The notes: generated from the letters alone by a model not told the origin. Positions 1 to 7,285 are shown, counted from the stretch's first letter. The stretch: 8,640 nt of DNA from Candidatus Latescibacterota bacterium (GCA_030746455.1 JASLMQ010000811.1:1-8640), one strand, 5' to 3'. Translations and numbers: made by a program.

Positions 1-330
1 CTCTCGGCCTTTGAAAGAGATCCCCACACAGGCAAGGCGTACTGGTTCGCCAACATTCTCGATCACCCGGTCACCAAGCAGACGCCGCGCTATCCCCTGA
101 CGATGGCCGAGGTGGATACGGATCGGTTCTGTCTGATCAAAGATTCGGTAACCATCATACAGGAGTTTCCCCGGGGGGCGCCTGCGAACCGCAGCTATAC
201 CAATTTCGGCCACTACGTCGATCGGGTCACCGGTGAGTTCGTCCTGACGCCGGCCGAGGCCCCAAAGTTCAACACCAGGGATTTCAGGGCGGACACGGTC
301 CGCTACAGGATCAAGGTGATTCCCGGCTGA
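1..330 (+). CDS. BNR/sialidase-like protein, C-terminal part only
   Basis: The reading frame is open from base 1 and ends at TGA 328-330, so the 5' part of the gene lies outside the window and 109 residues are visible. These residues align by eye with the C-terminus of the complete BNR/sialidase-like protein at 2106-3362. Shared features are TGKxYWxxNI near the left end, PRxPLxxAEVD, KDxVTxx, a SNF/TNF then DRxTGxxxx segment, and a closing YRYRI. This shows directly that the two are paralogues with the same closing beta-propeller blade. No Asp box falls in the visible part, so a glycosidase or glycan-binding role rests on the paralogue. The next gene starts 55 bases downstream on the same strand, which fits co-transcription. 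An internal ATG at 103 is not the start, because the homology extends upstream of it. Confidence 0.85.
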   Translation, partial: LSAFERDPHTGKAYWFANILDHPVTKQTPRYPLTMAEVDTDRFCLIKDSVTIIQEFPRGAPANRSYTNFGHYVDRVTGEFVLTPAEAPKFNTRDFRADTVRYRIKVIPG

Positions 331-369
331 GGCACGCGATGCCCTATTGCGAGGACTGCTGAGCCCTAC

Positions 370-377
370 AGGAAGGA
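370..377 (+). promoter_or_regulatory. Ribosome binding site selecting a GTG start
   Basis: AGGAAGGA lies eight bases before GTG 386. It decides the start of the hexapeptide-repeat gene in favour of this GTG over the in-frame TTG at 347, which has no comparable site upstream. Confidence 0.7.
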
Positions 378-385
378 ATGCCATT

Positions 386-883
386 GTGATCGACCCAACC
401 GCCTACATTGCCAAGGGTTCGGTCGTAATCGGGGATGTCGCCCTCGGGAAGGAAGCCAGCGTCTGGTACAACACGGTCGTCCGGGGCGACATGGCCCCGA
501 TCACGGTCGGAGACCAGACGAACATCCAGGATCTCTCGGTGGTGCATGTCGACACCGGGTTCCCGTGCGCCATCGGCAACAGGGTCAGTGTGGGACACCG
601 CGTGATCCTTCACGGTTGTACCGTAGAAGACGATTGCCTCATCGGCATGGGGTCCATCCTGCTCAATGGCGTGCATCTTGGGGAGGGGTCGATCGTTGGC
701 GCCGGTGCGGTGGTCCTGCAGAACACGGTGATACCACCCGGCTCTCTGGTGCTGGGCTTCCCTGCCAAGGTCGTCCGACCGGTAGACGATACGTTGACGA
801 GCCAGATCGAATTGACGTGGAAGCACTACGTGAAGGAAGCAGAAGATCACCGATCAGGAGCCTTCGAATGGAAATCGAGTTGA
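386..883 (+). CDS. Gamma-carbonic anhydrase-like hexapeptide-repeat protein (left-handed beta-helix)
   Basis: This 165-residue protein has the size and motif order of the cytoplasmic gamma-carbonic anhydrase family (YrdA/CaiE/PaaY type). Visible features are repeated hexapeptide turns (VVIGDV, LIGMGS, IVGAGA), RGD at 33-35, NIQD at 46-49, and three histidines at H54, H71 and H76. Their spacing (H, then GHxxxxHGC) matches the zinc ligands of the family. Members catalyse reversible CO2 hydration, or act as thioesterase-like or structural trimers; several have no measurable anhydrase activity. The GTG start at 386 gives MIDPTAYIAK, is preceded by a strong ribosome binding site, and matches the usual family N-terminus. 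A TTG at 347 would add 13 residues. The last 16 bases overlap the beta-helix gene, which suggests translational coupling. Family assignment is firm; the catalytic role in a sugar locus is uncertain. Confidence 0.92.
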   Translation: MIDPTAYIAKGSVVIGDVALGKEASVWYNTVVRGDMAPITVGDQTNIQDLSVVHVDTGFPCAIGNRVSVGHRVILHGCTVEDDCLIGMGSILLNGVHLGEGSIVGAGAVVLQNTVIPPGSLVLGFPAKVVRPVDDTLTSQIELTWKHYVKEAEDHRSGAFEWKSS

Positions 884-2079
884 CTGATGCGGGCAGTGCC
901 GCCAAGATCCAGGCGGCGATCGACGCCTTGCCTCCGGAAGGAGGTACCGTCGTCCTCCCGGAACTGGACATCGAGCTCGACCGCGGCCTCCAGGTCCAGT
1001 CAGGCGTAACGCTGCGCGGACAGGGCGCCTCGACGGTCTTGCGTAAAGGTCCCGGGCGGTCCTATCCCCTCACCGGCTACCACAACTATGGTATGCGCGA
1101 TGTCCCGCTCGTCTCGACAGACGGCCTGTCCGTGGGCATGACCGTATCGATCCAGGCGGAGCGCAGCCGGGGTTTCTACGACACCTTCGCACGCATCACG
1201 TGGATCGACAACGGCTGGGTGGGTCTCAGCATGGGACTCTCTTCGGACCTCGCAGCCGATGATGGACCTCGGCTCACCACCGCGAGCCCTTTGATCTTCG
1301 GACACAACGTCCGCGAGGTGGCACTCGCCGACCTGGTGCTCGACGGGCGGCGCGACGATCAGGAAATGCCTATGAACAGCTGCCGCGGCGGCGCCATCTA
1401 CTTCTACCAATCGCGTGACATCGAGATTAGCAACGTGCACGTCGACAACTACCACGGCGACGGCCTGAGCCACCAGATCTGTCGTGATGTGCGTGTCGCG
1501 GACTCGAGCTTCAACAGGTGCTCGGGGAACGGCATGCACCCCGGCGCCGGCAGCACCAACTGCTTCTACGAGCGCTGCTCGGCCTCGCAGAATGATGCGT
1601 CAGGCTTCTACTTCTGCGTGCGAGCCAACCACATCACCGTCTCCGAATGCGAGTTCGAGAGCAACGGGCCGGGCATATCCATCGGCACCCGCGACTGCTA
1701 CAACCTGATCACCGGCTGTCGCGTGCGAGACAACCGTGGCCCCGGAGTCCTGGTCCGCAGGGGTCCAACGCCCGTCGAGGTCCACAGCTGCGTGATCCGC
1801 GATAGCGAGATCATGGGCAATGCCGCGGCCGATGAGGGGCCGCAGATCGCCATCGAGGCGGCAGCGCACGACATCGCCATCCACGACTGCACGATAGAGG
1901 GTACTGACGACGGTCTGCCCGGAATCCAGATGGCCGATGGCGTTCGTGATGTCGCAGCGGTCGACAACACATATGCGCGTTGTGTGCCCGTCGTCGGGGG
2001 TGAGCCGCTGAACCGCTTTCCCGAGATCACGTGCGGCTACGGCACAGCAGCCAAGGCCGACTTCCGACACCTCGGGTAG
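868..2079 (+). CDS. Right-handed parallel beta-helix protein (pectate-lyase/NosD-like fold)
   Basis: The product is 403 residues. The N-terminus resembles the opening of Pectate_lyase_3-type proteins: an alpha-helical AAKIQAAIDALP segment (11-22), GGTVVLP (25-31), then GVTLRGQG (46-53), the usual cap and first turn. From about residue 145 to 370 come repeated coils with the pattern xIxISNxxV, xVxVADSxF, ITVSECEF, LITGCRV, VEVHSCVI and IAIHDCTI. Such repeats form a right-handed beta-helix that commonly acts as a polysaccharide lyase, hydrolase or epimerase. Conserved-looking histidine/aspartate clusters sit at DNYHGDGLSHQ (193-203) and GNGMHPGAG (220-228), a plausible active-site face, but I cannot name the catalytic residues. 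No signal peptide is visible. ATG 868 has AGGAG at 856-860 and overlaps the previous gene by 16 bases; the frame is open much further upstream, but that part is read within the hexapeptide gene. Exact activity is unknown. Confidence 0.85.
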   Translation: MEIELTDAGSAAKIQAAIDALPPEGGTVVLPELDIELDRGLQVQSGVTLRGQGASTVLRKGPGRSYPLTGYHNYGMRDVPLVSTDGLSVGMTVSIQAERSRGFYDTFARITWIDNGWVGLSMGLSSDLAADDGPRLTTASPLIFGHNVREVALADLVLDGRRDDQEMPMNSCRGGAIYFYQSRDIEISNVHVDNYHGDGLSHQICRDVRVADSSFNRCSGNGMHPGAGSTNCFYERCSASQNDASGFYFCVRANHITVSECEFESNGPGISIGTRDCYNLITGCRVRDNRGPGVLVRRGPTPVEVHSCVIRDSEIMGNAAADEGPQIAIEAAAHDIAIHDCTIEGTDDGLPGIQMADGVRDVAAVDNTYARCVPVVGGEPLNRFPEITCGYGTAAKADFRHLG

Positions 2080-2105
2080 ACACCACAGAGCCAGCGAGGC
2101 CAACC

Positions 2106-3362
2106 ATGAGCGGAATCGCTACCGTAGAAAAGCAGGTCCACGTCCCCTATGCGGGCGAGCAACGAGCACCCACAGCCACTGTGCGATATCTGGGGCCCGG
2201 TCTGCGGCGCGAGGAGCGAAGAAGCCAGGAGGTCGCCAGTGACTGGTGCGACGCGTTTCGCGTGCGCACGTCCGAAGACAACGGCCGAACCTGGTCGGAG
2301 TGGGAGGGCTTCGAGGGAACCGGAACGACCTCCAACGGAATGGACTGGGAGCAGATTCCGTTCGCCGTCTGCCACGATTTTGTCGGCGGACGCACGCTGC
2401 GTTTCCTCTTCCTGAGGCACCTGTTCGGCTCGGGTGCGGAGGCCATCCAGGAGCATTTCCGTACCGGAAAGCAGACGATGTTCGACCACAACTACTGGCA
2501 GATGTCGGCCGACGAGGGCCGAACGTGGTCCGAGCCCCGTCAGCTATGCTTCGAGGACGGCCCGGTTCTGAGTTTCGGCGACACCCCGACGCAGGAACAG
2601 CTGGATGCCAACCAGATGTACGGCGGCTACGACGCGATCCCCACCCGCGAGGGCACCGTCATCTACCCCGCGGCCGGGACCCCACACACGCTCCATGACG
2701 GGGGTGCGGACGAGTTCGTCGATGCCGTCCGCTGCTTTATCGGCCGCTGGGATGAGAGCCGAAGCACGTATGCCTGGGAGGTCTCCGAGCCGGTTGCCGT
2801 ACCGCACACCGTCTCGGGGCGTGGACTGGCCGAGCCGACAATCGCTCAGCTGGCCGATGGACGCCTGTTCCTCGAGGTGCGCGGCTCCACCGTCGCCATC
2901 GAGCCGGAGTGGAAAGGCAAGACCACGTCACCAGGCAGGCGCTGGTTCAGCATATCCGAAGACGGCGGGAGGACGTGGTCGCCTGTGAGCGACCTGCGTT
3001 ATGACACGGGCGAGCAGTTCTACTCCCCCTCCACCTTTTCCAAGCTGTTGCGCCATTCCCGCACCGGCAAGCTCTACTGGGTGGGCAATATCACGCCGGA
3101 GCCGCCCGAGGGCAACCTGCCCAGGCGTCCTCTGCAGATCGCCGAAGTCGATGAGGCCGGCCCCTCGCTGCGCAAGGACACGGTTACCGTCGTCGATGAC
3201 TACAACCCCGATGAAGACGGGCCAGAGCTCCAGCTGAGCAACTTCTACCTCTTTGAGGACCGCGAGACCGGCGATCTCGAGATGTACATGACCCGTTTCG
3301 GAGAAGACGCCGATCACTGGCTGATCGCCAACGCCTACAGGTACCGCATCCGCCCAACGTAG
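2106..3362 (+). CDS. BNR/Asp-box sialidase-like protein (six-bladed propeller superfamily)
   Basis: The product is 418 residues. Three Asp boxes of the form S-x-D-x-G-x-T-W are plain: SEDNGRTW at 56-63, SADEGRTW at 134-141 and SEDGGRTW at 284-291. These are the structural turns of BNR beta-propellers as in sialidases (GH33-like) and related exo-glycosidases. LAEPTIAQLADGRLFLEVR (241-259) resembles the 'EP..L.DG.L...R' strand that carries an active-site glutamate and arginine in sialidases. The N-terminal (F/Y)RIP motif of true neuraminidases is not seen, so sialic acid specificity is not supported; a glycosidase or glycan-binding role on another acidic or deoxy sugar is possible. There is no signal peptide. 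ATG 2106 is chosen because GAGG (2096-2099) precedes it and upstream in-frame codons overlap the beta-helix gene. The protein is paralogous to the truncated gene at the left edge. Confidence 0.88.
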   Translation: MSGIATVEKQVHVPYAGEQRAPTATVRYLGPGLRREERRSQEVASDWCDAFRVRTSEDNGRTWSEWEGFEGTGTTSNGMDWEQIPFAVCHDFVGGRTLRFLFLRHLFGSGAEAIQEHFRTGKQTMFDHNYWQMSADEGRTWSEPRQLCFEDGPVLSFGDTPTQEQLDANQMYGGYDAIPTREGTVIYPAAGTPHTLHDGGADEFVDAVRCFIGRWDESRSTYAWEVSEPVAVPHTVSGRGLAEPTIAQLADGRLFLEVRGSTVAIEPEWKGKTTSPGRRWFSISEDGGRTWSPVSDLRYDTGEQFYSPSTFSKLLRHSRTGKLYWVGNITPEPPEGNLPRRPLQIAEVDEAGPSLRKDTVTVVDDYNPDEDGPELQLSNFYLFEDRETGDLEMYMTRFGEDADHWLIANAYRYRIRPT

Positions 3363-3396
3363 AGCTGCAGTGAGGCGGCCAGCGCGGCGCGGAGGC

Positions 3397-3417
3397 CGAC
3401 GGTCTCACGGACCGTCG
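3397..3417 (+). promoter_or_regulatory. Intercistronic stem-loop
   Basis: A perfect 8-bp inverted repeat, CGACGGTC (3397-3404) and GACCGTCG (3410-3417), encloses the five-base loop TCACG. It lies in the 79-base gap between the sialidase-like and Gfo/Idh/MocA genes and ends 24 bases before the ATG. No T-run follows, so it is a poor intrinsic terminator; an mRNA-stabilising or processing hairpin, or an operator, are alternatives. The symmetry is seen; the function is inferred. Confidence 0.45.
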
Positions 3418-3441
3418 ACACGGCACAAGGGAGATCTTGCC

Positions 3442-4608
3442 ATGGACGACGTGCGACTGGGGCTGGCGGGACTGGGCAACCGGGGCTGTTATGGTTGGCT
3501 GAAGTGTATGAAGACCGTGCCCGGCTGCAAGGTCGTGGCGCTGTGCGACCCGATCGGACCAAGGCTTCAGGCAGGTCTCAATGCGGCGGCGGACCCGGAG
3601 GTAAAGGGATTTTCCGACTTCGGTGATATGCTCACCGAGGCCGACGTGGACGCCGTCGCCATCGTGGTTCAGCCGGAGAACCAGCCAGCCCTGATCCTCG
3701 AATCGCTGGCCGCCGGTAAGCACACGATCGGCGAGGTGCCGCTGGCCTACTCGCTCGAAGATTGCTGGGACATCGTGACGACGGTGGAGAAGACCGGCCT
3801 GACCTTCGCGATGGGCGAGCAGGTCAGCCACGCCCCGTTCGTTCGGGCCTGGAAACAGATGGTCGACGAGGGAAGACTCGGCAAGGTACTCTACGCCGAA
3901 GGTCAGTACTGCCACGGCAGAGCTGCACATCGCTACTGGGAGGACTCGAGGACCGGCCAGCGGCTGACCTGGGAAGAGGCCGGGGACACCCCTGATGCGG
4001 TGAAGAGCCGGTCCTGGCAGATGGCACACCCGATCTGGTACCCACCGCACGATCTGGCGCCCATCCTCCGTATCCTCGACGACCACGTGGTCGAGGTCAC
4101 CTGCATGGGCACGCGGGCGCCCGGCTACGTGCTTCCGGACTTCCCGATTGCCGACATGGAAGTGGCGCTGATGAGGCTGTCGAAGGACACGGTCTACCGC
4201 CAGCTCAATGCCTTCACCGCCCCGACACCGCAGCCCTGGCACTGGTACCACCTGATGGGTACCAAGGGTGAGGTCGAGACCGAGCGCGCCGTCGATGCCG
4301 ATGGCATGTGGTACCTGTCCGATAGCCACATGACCACGCGTATGCCCATGCGCTGGGAGTTCACGCATCACCAGCCAGGCATCCCTGGCGCCGCCGCCAG
4401 CGGTCACGGCGGGCTGGACTTCTACCCCATCCACGATTTCATCCAGTGCATCCAGACAGGCGACACGCCCGTGGTCGATGTCTACCGCGCAGCGAACGTC
4501 TCCGCGGCGGCCGCCATGGCCGGGCTGTCGGTCGAGAACGGTAGCCAACCGATGAAAGTGCCCGACTTCCGGCCCAGCGAAGAACGCCGTGCGGGGGAGC
4601 GTCCGTAG
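3442..4608 (+). CDS. Gfo/Idh/MocA-family protein (dehydrogenase fold; possibly GH109-like NAD-dependent glycosidase)
   Basis: The product is 388 residues, typical for the family. The N-terminal Rossmann fold shows GLGNRG (10-15) after a hydrophobic strand, the acidic CDP end of the second strand (35-37), and AGKHTIGEVPLA (91-102). In most family dehydrogenases the last motif reads EKP and supplies the catalytic lysine; here it is EVP, with valine at residue 99. The following LEDCW (105-109) and the YPPHDLAP segment (200-207, H203) recall GH109 proteins, which have EVP-like motifs and a PTHGLGP-type catalytic histidine and hydrolyse glycosides through transient NAD+ oxidation. This comparison is from memory. 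ATG 3442 has AAGGGAGA at 3427-3434; the upstream in-frame ATG-less extension to 3370 is not needed. No signal peptide is seen. Oxidoreductase and glycosidase activities both remain open. Confidence 0.9.
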   Translation: MDDVRLGLAGLGNRGCYGWLKCMKTVPGCKVVALCDPIGPRLQAGLNAAADPEVKGFSDFGDMLTEADVDAVAIVVQPENQPALILESLAAGKHTIGEVPLAYSLEDCWDIVTTVEKTGLTFAMGEQVSHAPFVRAWKQMVDEGRLGKVLYAEGQYCHGRAAHRYWEDSRTGQRLTWEEAGDTPDAVKSRSWQMAHPIWYPPHDLAPILRILDDHVVEVTCMGTRAPGYVLPDFPIADMEVALMRLSKDTVYRQLNAFTAPTPQPWHWYHLMGTKGEVETERAVDADGMWYLSDSHMTTRMPMRWEFTHHQPGIPGAAASGHGGLDFYPIHDFIQCIQTGDTPVVDVYRAANVSAAAAMAGLSVENGSQPMKVPDFRPSEERRAGERP

Positions 4609-4631
4609 GACTGAGTCGGTTGTCTGAACAT

Positions 4632-4635
4632 GGAG
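4632..4635 (+). promoter_or_regulatory. Ribosome binding site favouring ATG 4642
   Basis: GGAG lies six bases before ATG 4642. The alternative in-frame ATG at 4630 has no purine-rich site upstream, so 4642 is preferred; the choice changes the product by only four residues. Confidence 0.5.
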
Positions 4636-4641
4636 TCGGAA

Positions 4642-6414
4642 ATGAGTATATCACACCGTCCCATACTGTTGCTGATATCGCCCGACAAGCAGCACCCCTT
4701 CGATGCCTACCTGGAGGAGGTGCTGCTCACCGAGGGCTACAACGGCTATCTGAAGCGGCAGCTCCATCAGCCTGACGAAGCCGTTGACCTGGACGGCTTC
4801 CCACTGGTGCTGATCTCCAGCGGAGCCGCGGCGCGGCTGGACCTGGAGGTCGTACTGGATTACGTGAGTCAGGGAGGCCGAGCCATCATCCTTAAGCCGC
4901 CTCGCGGGTGGGCGCCCTCCTTCGGATTGGCCCAGGCGACGCGGGCCTACTCGGTCGCCCGCAATGCCTACCTCCAGGTCGACCTCGGGCACCCGTGGCT
5001 GTCCCGCTTCCCCACCGCGGATCTCCAGGTGCCTGGAGAAGCCCACGTCCACGGCGCCGGAAGCTCCGAGCCCCTGGCCTTCATCGCCGGGCAGCGAGCC
5101 CAGCCCTCCGTCTCCCCGGCCGTGGCCCTCCACCGGCAGGGAGATGGAGCCGCCGTGGTCTTTGCCTATGACCTTGCCGAGACCATCGTGCGCCTGCACC
5201 AGGGCTGGCCCGAGAAGTCCAGCACTGGCGGGGATCCCGATACCAATCGAGACGGAAAGTTCACGGCCGCTGATGCCTTCGACGGCATGTGGGACTTCGA
5301 GCTCCGTCACGTACCCCAGGCGGACGTACACCAGGACCTGCTCGTGCGCGTGATCCGCGGGCTGCTGGCGGACTCGACGCCTTCGGTGCGGCTCTGGCAC
5401 TACCCTCAGGCGGCCCCGGCGCTGCTGTTCATCGACGGCGACAGCGATTCGATGGTCTGGGAGGACCTGGAGTGGGTGGTCCGGGAGATGGCCGAGACCG
5501 GAGCGAAGTACACCCTCTACATAATGACTCACCACATCGAGTCCTTCGACCCCGCAAGAGTCGAGGCCCTTCGTCGGCAGGGCCACGAGTTCGGCGTGCA
5601 CCCGTGGGTGGGTCCCCAGCCGGACCTCTCGGAGTGGCGCCAGTGTGTCTCTGACATTGTCGACCTGTTCGGTGAACGGTTTGGCTACGGGCCACGGACC
5701 TTAAGGGCTCACAGCTGCGTCTTCCCGGGCTGGGATGAGAATCCTCGGATCCTGGCGGAGCACGGCCTGCGATTGGACACGGACTTCACCGGCGGGTATC
5801 GCTTCGTCACCGGCTACCTCAACGGCAGCGCCCTTCCGGTGAAGTTCATCGATCGGAACGGAAGCGTGCTGGACTGCTACTCCCAGAACACGGTTCAGAC
5901 CGAGGACGGATCGTGCACGCCCAAATCCCTGCTCCCCCACATGAACGAAGAGGAGGCCGCGGCCCAGGCAATTGGGCTGCTGCAGGATTGCGTGCACCGC
6001 TGGCACGGGGTCTTCCACCCCTACTTCCACCCCATCAGCCTGGCTGGCCGGGGCTCGGTGCCGTGTCAGAGCTGGTTCCGCCAGGTCCTGCAATCAGCCC
6101 ACGAGCTTGGCCTGCCCAGCGTGAATGCCGAAGAGTGGCTGGATTTCAACGATGCACGTCGAGCAGTCACGGTAGACACCTTGTCTTGGGATGGTGACAC
6201 GCTGGTCCTCAACCTTCGTGCCGCACTCCCCATCGCTGGCCTGACGCTGCTCCTCCCACCTTGGCCCGATGGTCTGTCGCTGGAAGCCACTGCGGACGGT
6301 GAGCGGCGTGAAGTCGTCGAACTGGCATATGAAGGCCTGAACTGGATAGGTCTTGTGGTGGACCTGTCAGCGGATTCGGAGGTCGAGGTTCGGGTCTCGC
6401 CGGCCGACCGCTGA
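4642..6414 (+). CDS. ThuA/GATase1-like domain fused to a polysaccharide-deacetylase (NodB)-like domain
   Basis: The product is 590 residues. Residues 6-95 alternate strands and helices, with PLVLISSG (54-61) and LDYVSQGGRAIIL (72-84), as in ThuA or class-I glutamine-amidotransferase-like folds. Residues 165-190 (GDGAAVVFAYDLAETIVRLHQG) lead into a 12-residue EF-hand-like loop, D200-T-N-R-D-G-K-F-T-A-A-D211. From about 258 to 500 comes a carbohydrate-esterase-4-like barrel: FIDGDSDS (263-270) for the aspartate motif, GHEFGVHPW (314-322) for the metal-histidine motif, LRAHS (354-358) for the arginine motif, and FHPYFHP (458-464) for the late histidine motif. The last 85 residues are strand-rich. 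CE4 enzymes remove N- or O-acetyl groups from glycans using a metal. The motifs are divergent, so substrate and even activity are uncertain. There is no signal peptide. It sits 33 bases after the Gfo/Idh/MocA gene. Confidence 0.82.
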   Translation: MSISHRPILLLISPDKQHPFDAYLEEVLLTEGYNGYLKRQLHQPDEAVDLDGFPLVLISSGAAARLDLEVVLDYVSQGGRAIILKPPRGWAPSFGLAQATRAYSVARNAYLQVDLGHPWLSRFPTADLQVPGEAHVHGAGSSEPLAFIAGQRAQPSVSPAVALHRQGDGAAVVFAYDLAETIVRLHQGWPEKSSTGGDPDTNRDGKFTAADAFDGMWDFELRHVPQADVHQDLLVRVIRGLLADSTPSVRLWHYPQAAPALLFIDGDSDSMVWEDLEWVVREMAETGAKYTLYIMTHHIESFDPARVEALRRQGHEFGVHPWVGPQPDLSEWRQCVSDIVDLFGERFGYGPRTLRAHSCVFPGWDENPRILAEHGLRLDTDFTGGYRFVTGYLNGSALPVKFIDRNGSVLDCYSQNTVQTEDGSCTPKSLLPHMNEEEAAAQAIGLLQDCVHRWHGVFHPYFHPISLAGRGSVPCQSWFRQVLQSAHELGLPSVNAEEWLDFNDARRAVTVDTLSWDGDTLVLNLRAALPIAGLTLLLPPWPDGLSLEATADGERREVVELAYEGLNWIGLVVDLSADSEVEVRVSPADR

Positions 6415-6441
6415 AAACCGTGTGGGCGCCGGTCACTGTCT

Positions 6442-6448
6442 AGGGAGG
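6442..6448 (+). promoter_or_regulatory. Ribosome binding site selecting a TTG start
   Basis: AGGGAGG, continuing as a G-run to 6451, ends nine bases before TTG 6458. No ATG or GTG suits the amidohydrolase N-terminus, so this site supports the TTG start. Confidence 0.65.
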
Positions 6449-6457
6449 GGGTTCTCC

Positions 6458-7285
6458 TTGGCGATAGACATTCACAACCATCTGCACTTTCCCTTCGGGA
6501 CGCCCTACACCCTTGAGCCCGAGCGTCTGGTGGGATCCGGCGTGCTCGAGCGCGCGGTCCTGCTCTCGGTGGGCAATGCCTGGACCAGCTATACGCAGGA
6601 TGAAGACGAGGAGATCCTGCGCCTGGCAAAGGCCTACGACGGCTTCTTCGTCCCCTTTGCCCACCTGGACCTGACCCGCCCCCCGGAGAGCGTGGATGAC
6701 TTTCACCGCAGAGGCTTCGCAGGATTGAAGGCCATCTTCCCCCCCTTCCCCTACGACGACGAACGCTGCTTCCCCTTCTACGAGCGTGCCGAGAAGTATC
6801 TCATGCCCATCCTTTTCCACCTCGGCGGCAGCGGATACTTCCCCCCGGAGCAGGTGACCCTTCCGGCGAGCCGCTTTGCCAGCAAGAACATGATGGTGAT
6901 CACCATCGACCTGGTGGCCAAGCTCTTCCCCAAGCTTCCCATCATCGGGGGTCACTTCGGGGGAGGCAGGGATTCCTACCAGATGGCCGTCTATATCGCG
7001 AAGGGCCATCCCAACGTTGTCCTCGAAACCAGCTGCTCGCCCGTGGAGCGGGAGGAACCCGAGCTGATCAAGAACGCCCTGGACGTGCTGGGTCCGGACA
7101 AGGTCCTTTTCGGATCCGACAGCCGTCTCGACACACCCGTCGCGAAGGTCGCCTTCTGGGAGGCGCGGCTCAACGAGATCCAGGCCGGACCGGTCGCCAA
7201 GGAGAAGTTCCTCCGTGGGAACGCCGCGAAGCTCATCGCCGACTCCGGCTTCGATCCCAGCCGCATCGTCCTACAGGATCAGTAG
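6458..7285 (+). CDS. Amidohydrolase family protein (Amidohydro_2 / metal-dependent TIM barrel)
   Basis: The product is 275 residues, about the family length. Metal-site features run in the expected order: HNH near the N-terminus (H6, H8), AGLKAIFPP (88-96, K91), PILFHLGG (117-124, H121), PIIGGHFGGG (161-170, H166), and LFGSDSR (217-223, D221). FLRGNAAKL (251-259) is the typical closing helix of PF04909 proteins. The family hydrolyses lactones or amides, hydrates, or decarboxylates small carboxylated compounds in the cytoplasm. In a sugar locus a lactonase or sugar-acid hydrolase is plausible, but this is inference. TTG 6458 is the chosen start because a strong ribosome binding site precedes it and the metal-binding HxH begins five codons later, as is usual; the frame extends upstream to 6353 but overlaps the deacetylase-like gene. 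It is the last gene of the probable operon. Confidence 0.9.
   Translation: MAIDIHNHLHFPFGTPYTLEPERLVGSGVLERAVLLSVGNAWTSYTQDEDEEILRLAKAYDGFFVPFAHLDLTRPPESVDDFHRRGFAGLKAIFPPFPYDDERCFPFYERAEKYLMPILFHLGGSGYFPPEQVTLPASRFASKNMMVITIDLVAKLFPKLPIIGGHFGGGRDSYQMAVYIAKGHPNVVLETSCSPVEREEPELIKNALDVLGPDKVLFGSDSRLDTPVAKVAFWEARLNEIQAGPVAKEKFLRGNAAKLIADSGFDPSRIVLQDQ

Noticed and set aside
331..343. GGCA-CGCGA-TGCC hairpin after the first gene
   Set aside because: A four-base stem is expected by chance in GC-rich DNA and has no T-run.
347..385. TTG-started extension of the gamma-carbonic-anhydrase-like protein
   Set aside because: It has no good ribosome binding site, and the family N-terminus fits the GTG at 386.
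565..867. N-terminal extension of the beta-helix frame
   Set aside because: The frame is open upstream of ATG 868, but this part is arginine-rich, unlike any beta-helix N-terminus, and overlaps the conserved hexapeptide protein.
3184..4548. Long open frame on the minus strand (454 codons)
   Set aside because: It lies opposite the Gfo/Idh/MocA gene, whose motifs are unambiguous, and its translation has no recognisable domain; it is a shadow of GC-rich codon usage.
4651..5601. Minus-strand open frame of 316 codons
   Set aside because: It is antisense to the ThuA-deacetylase fusion and its translation looks low in structure and without motifs.
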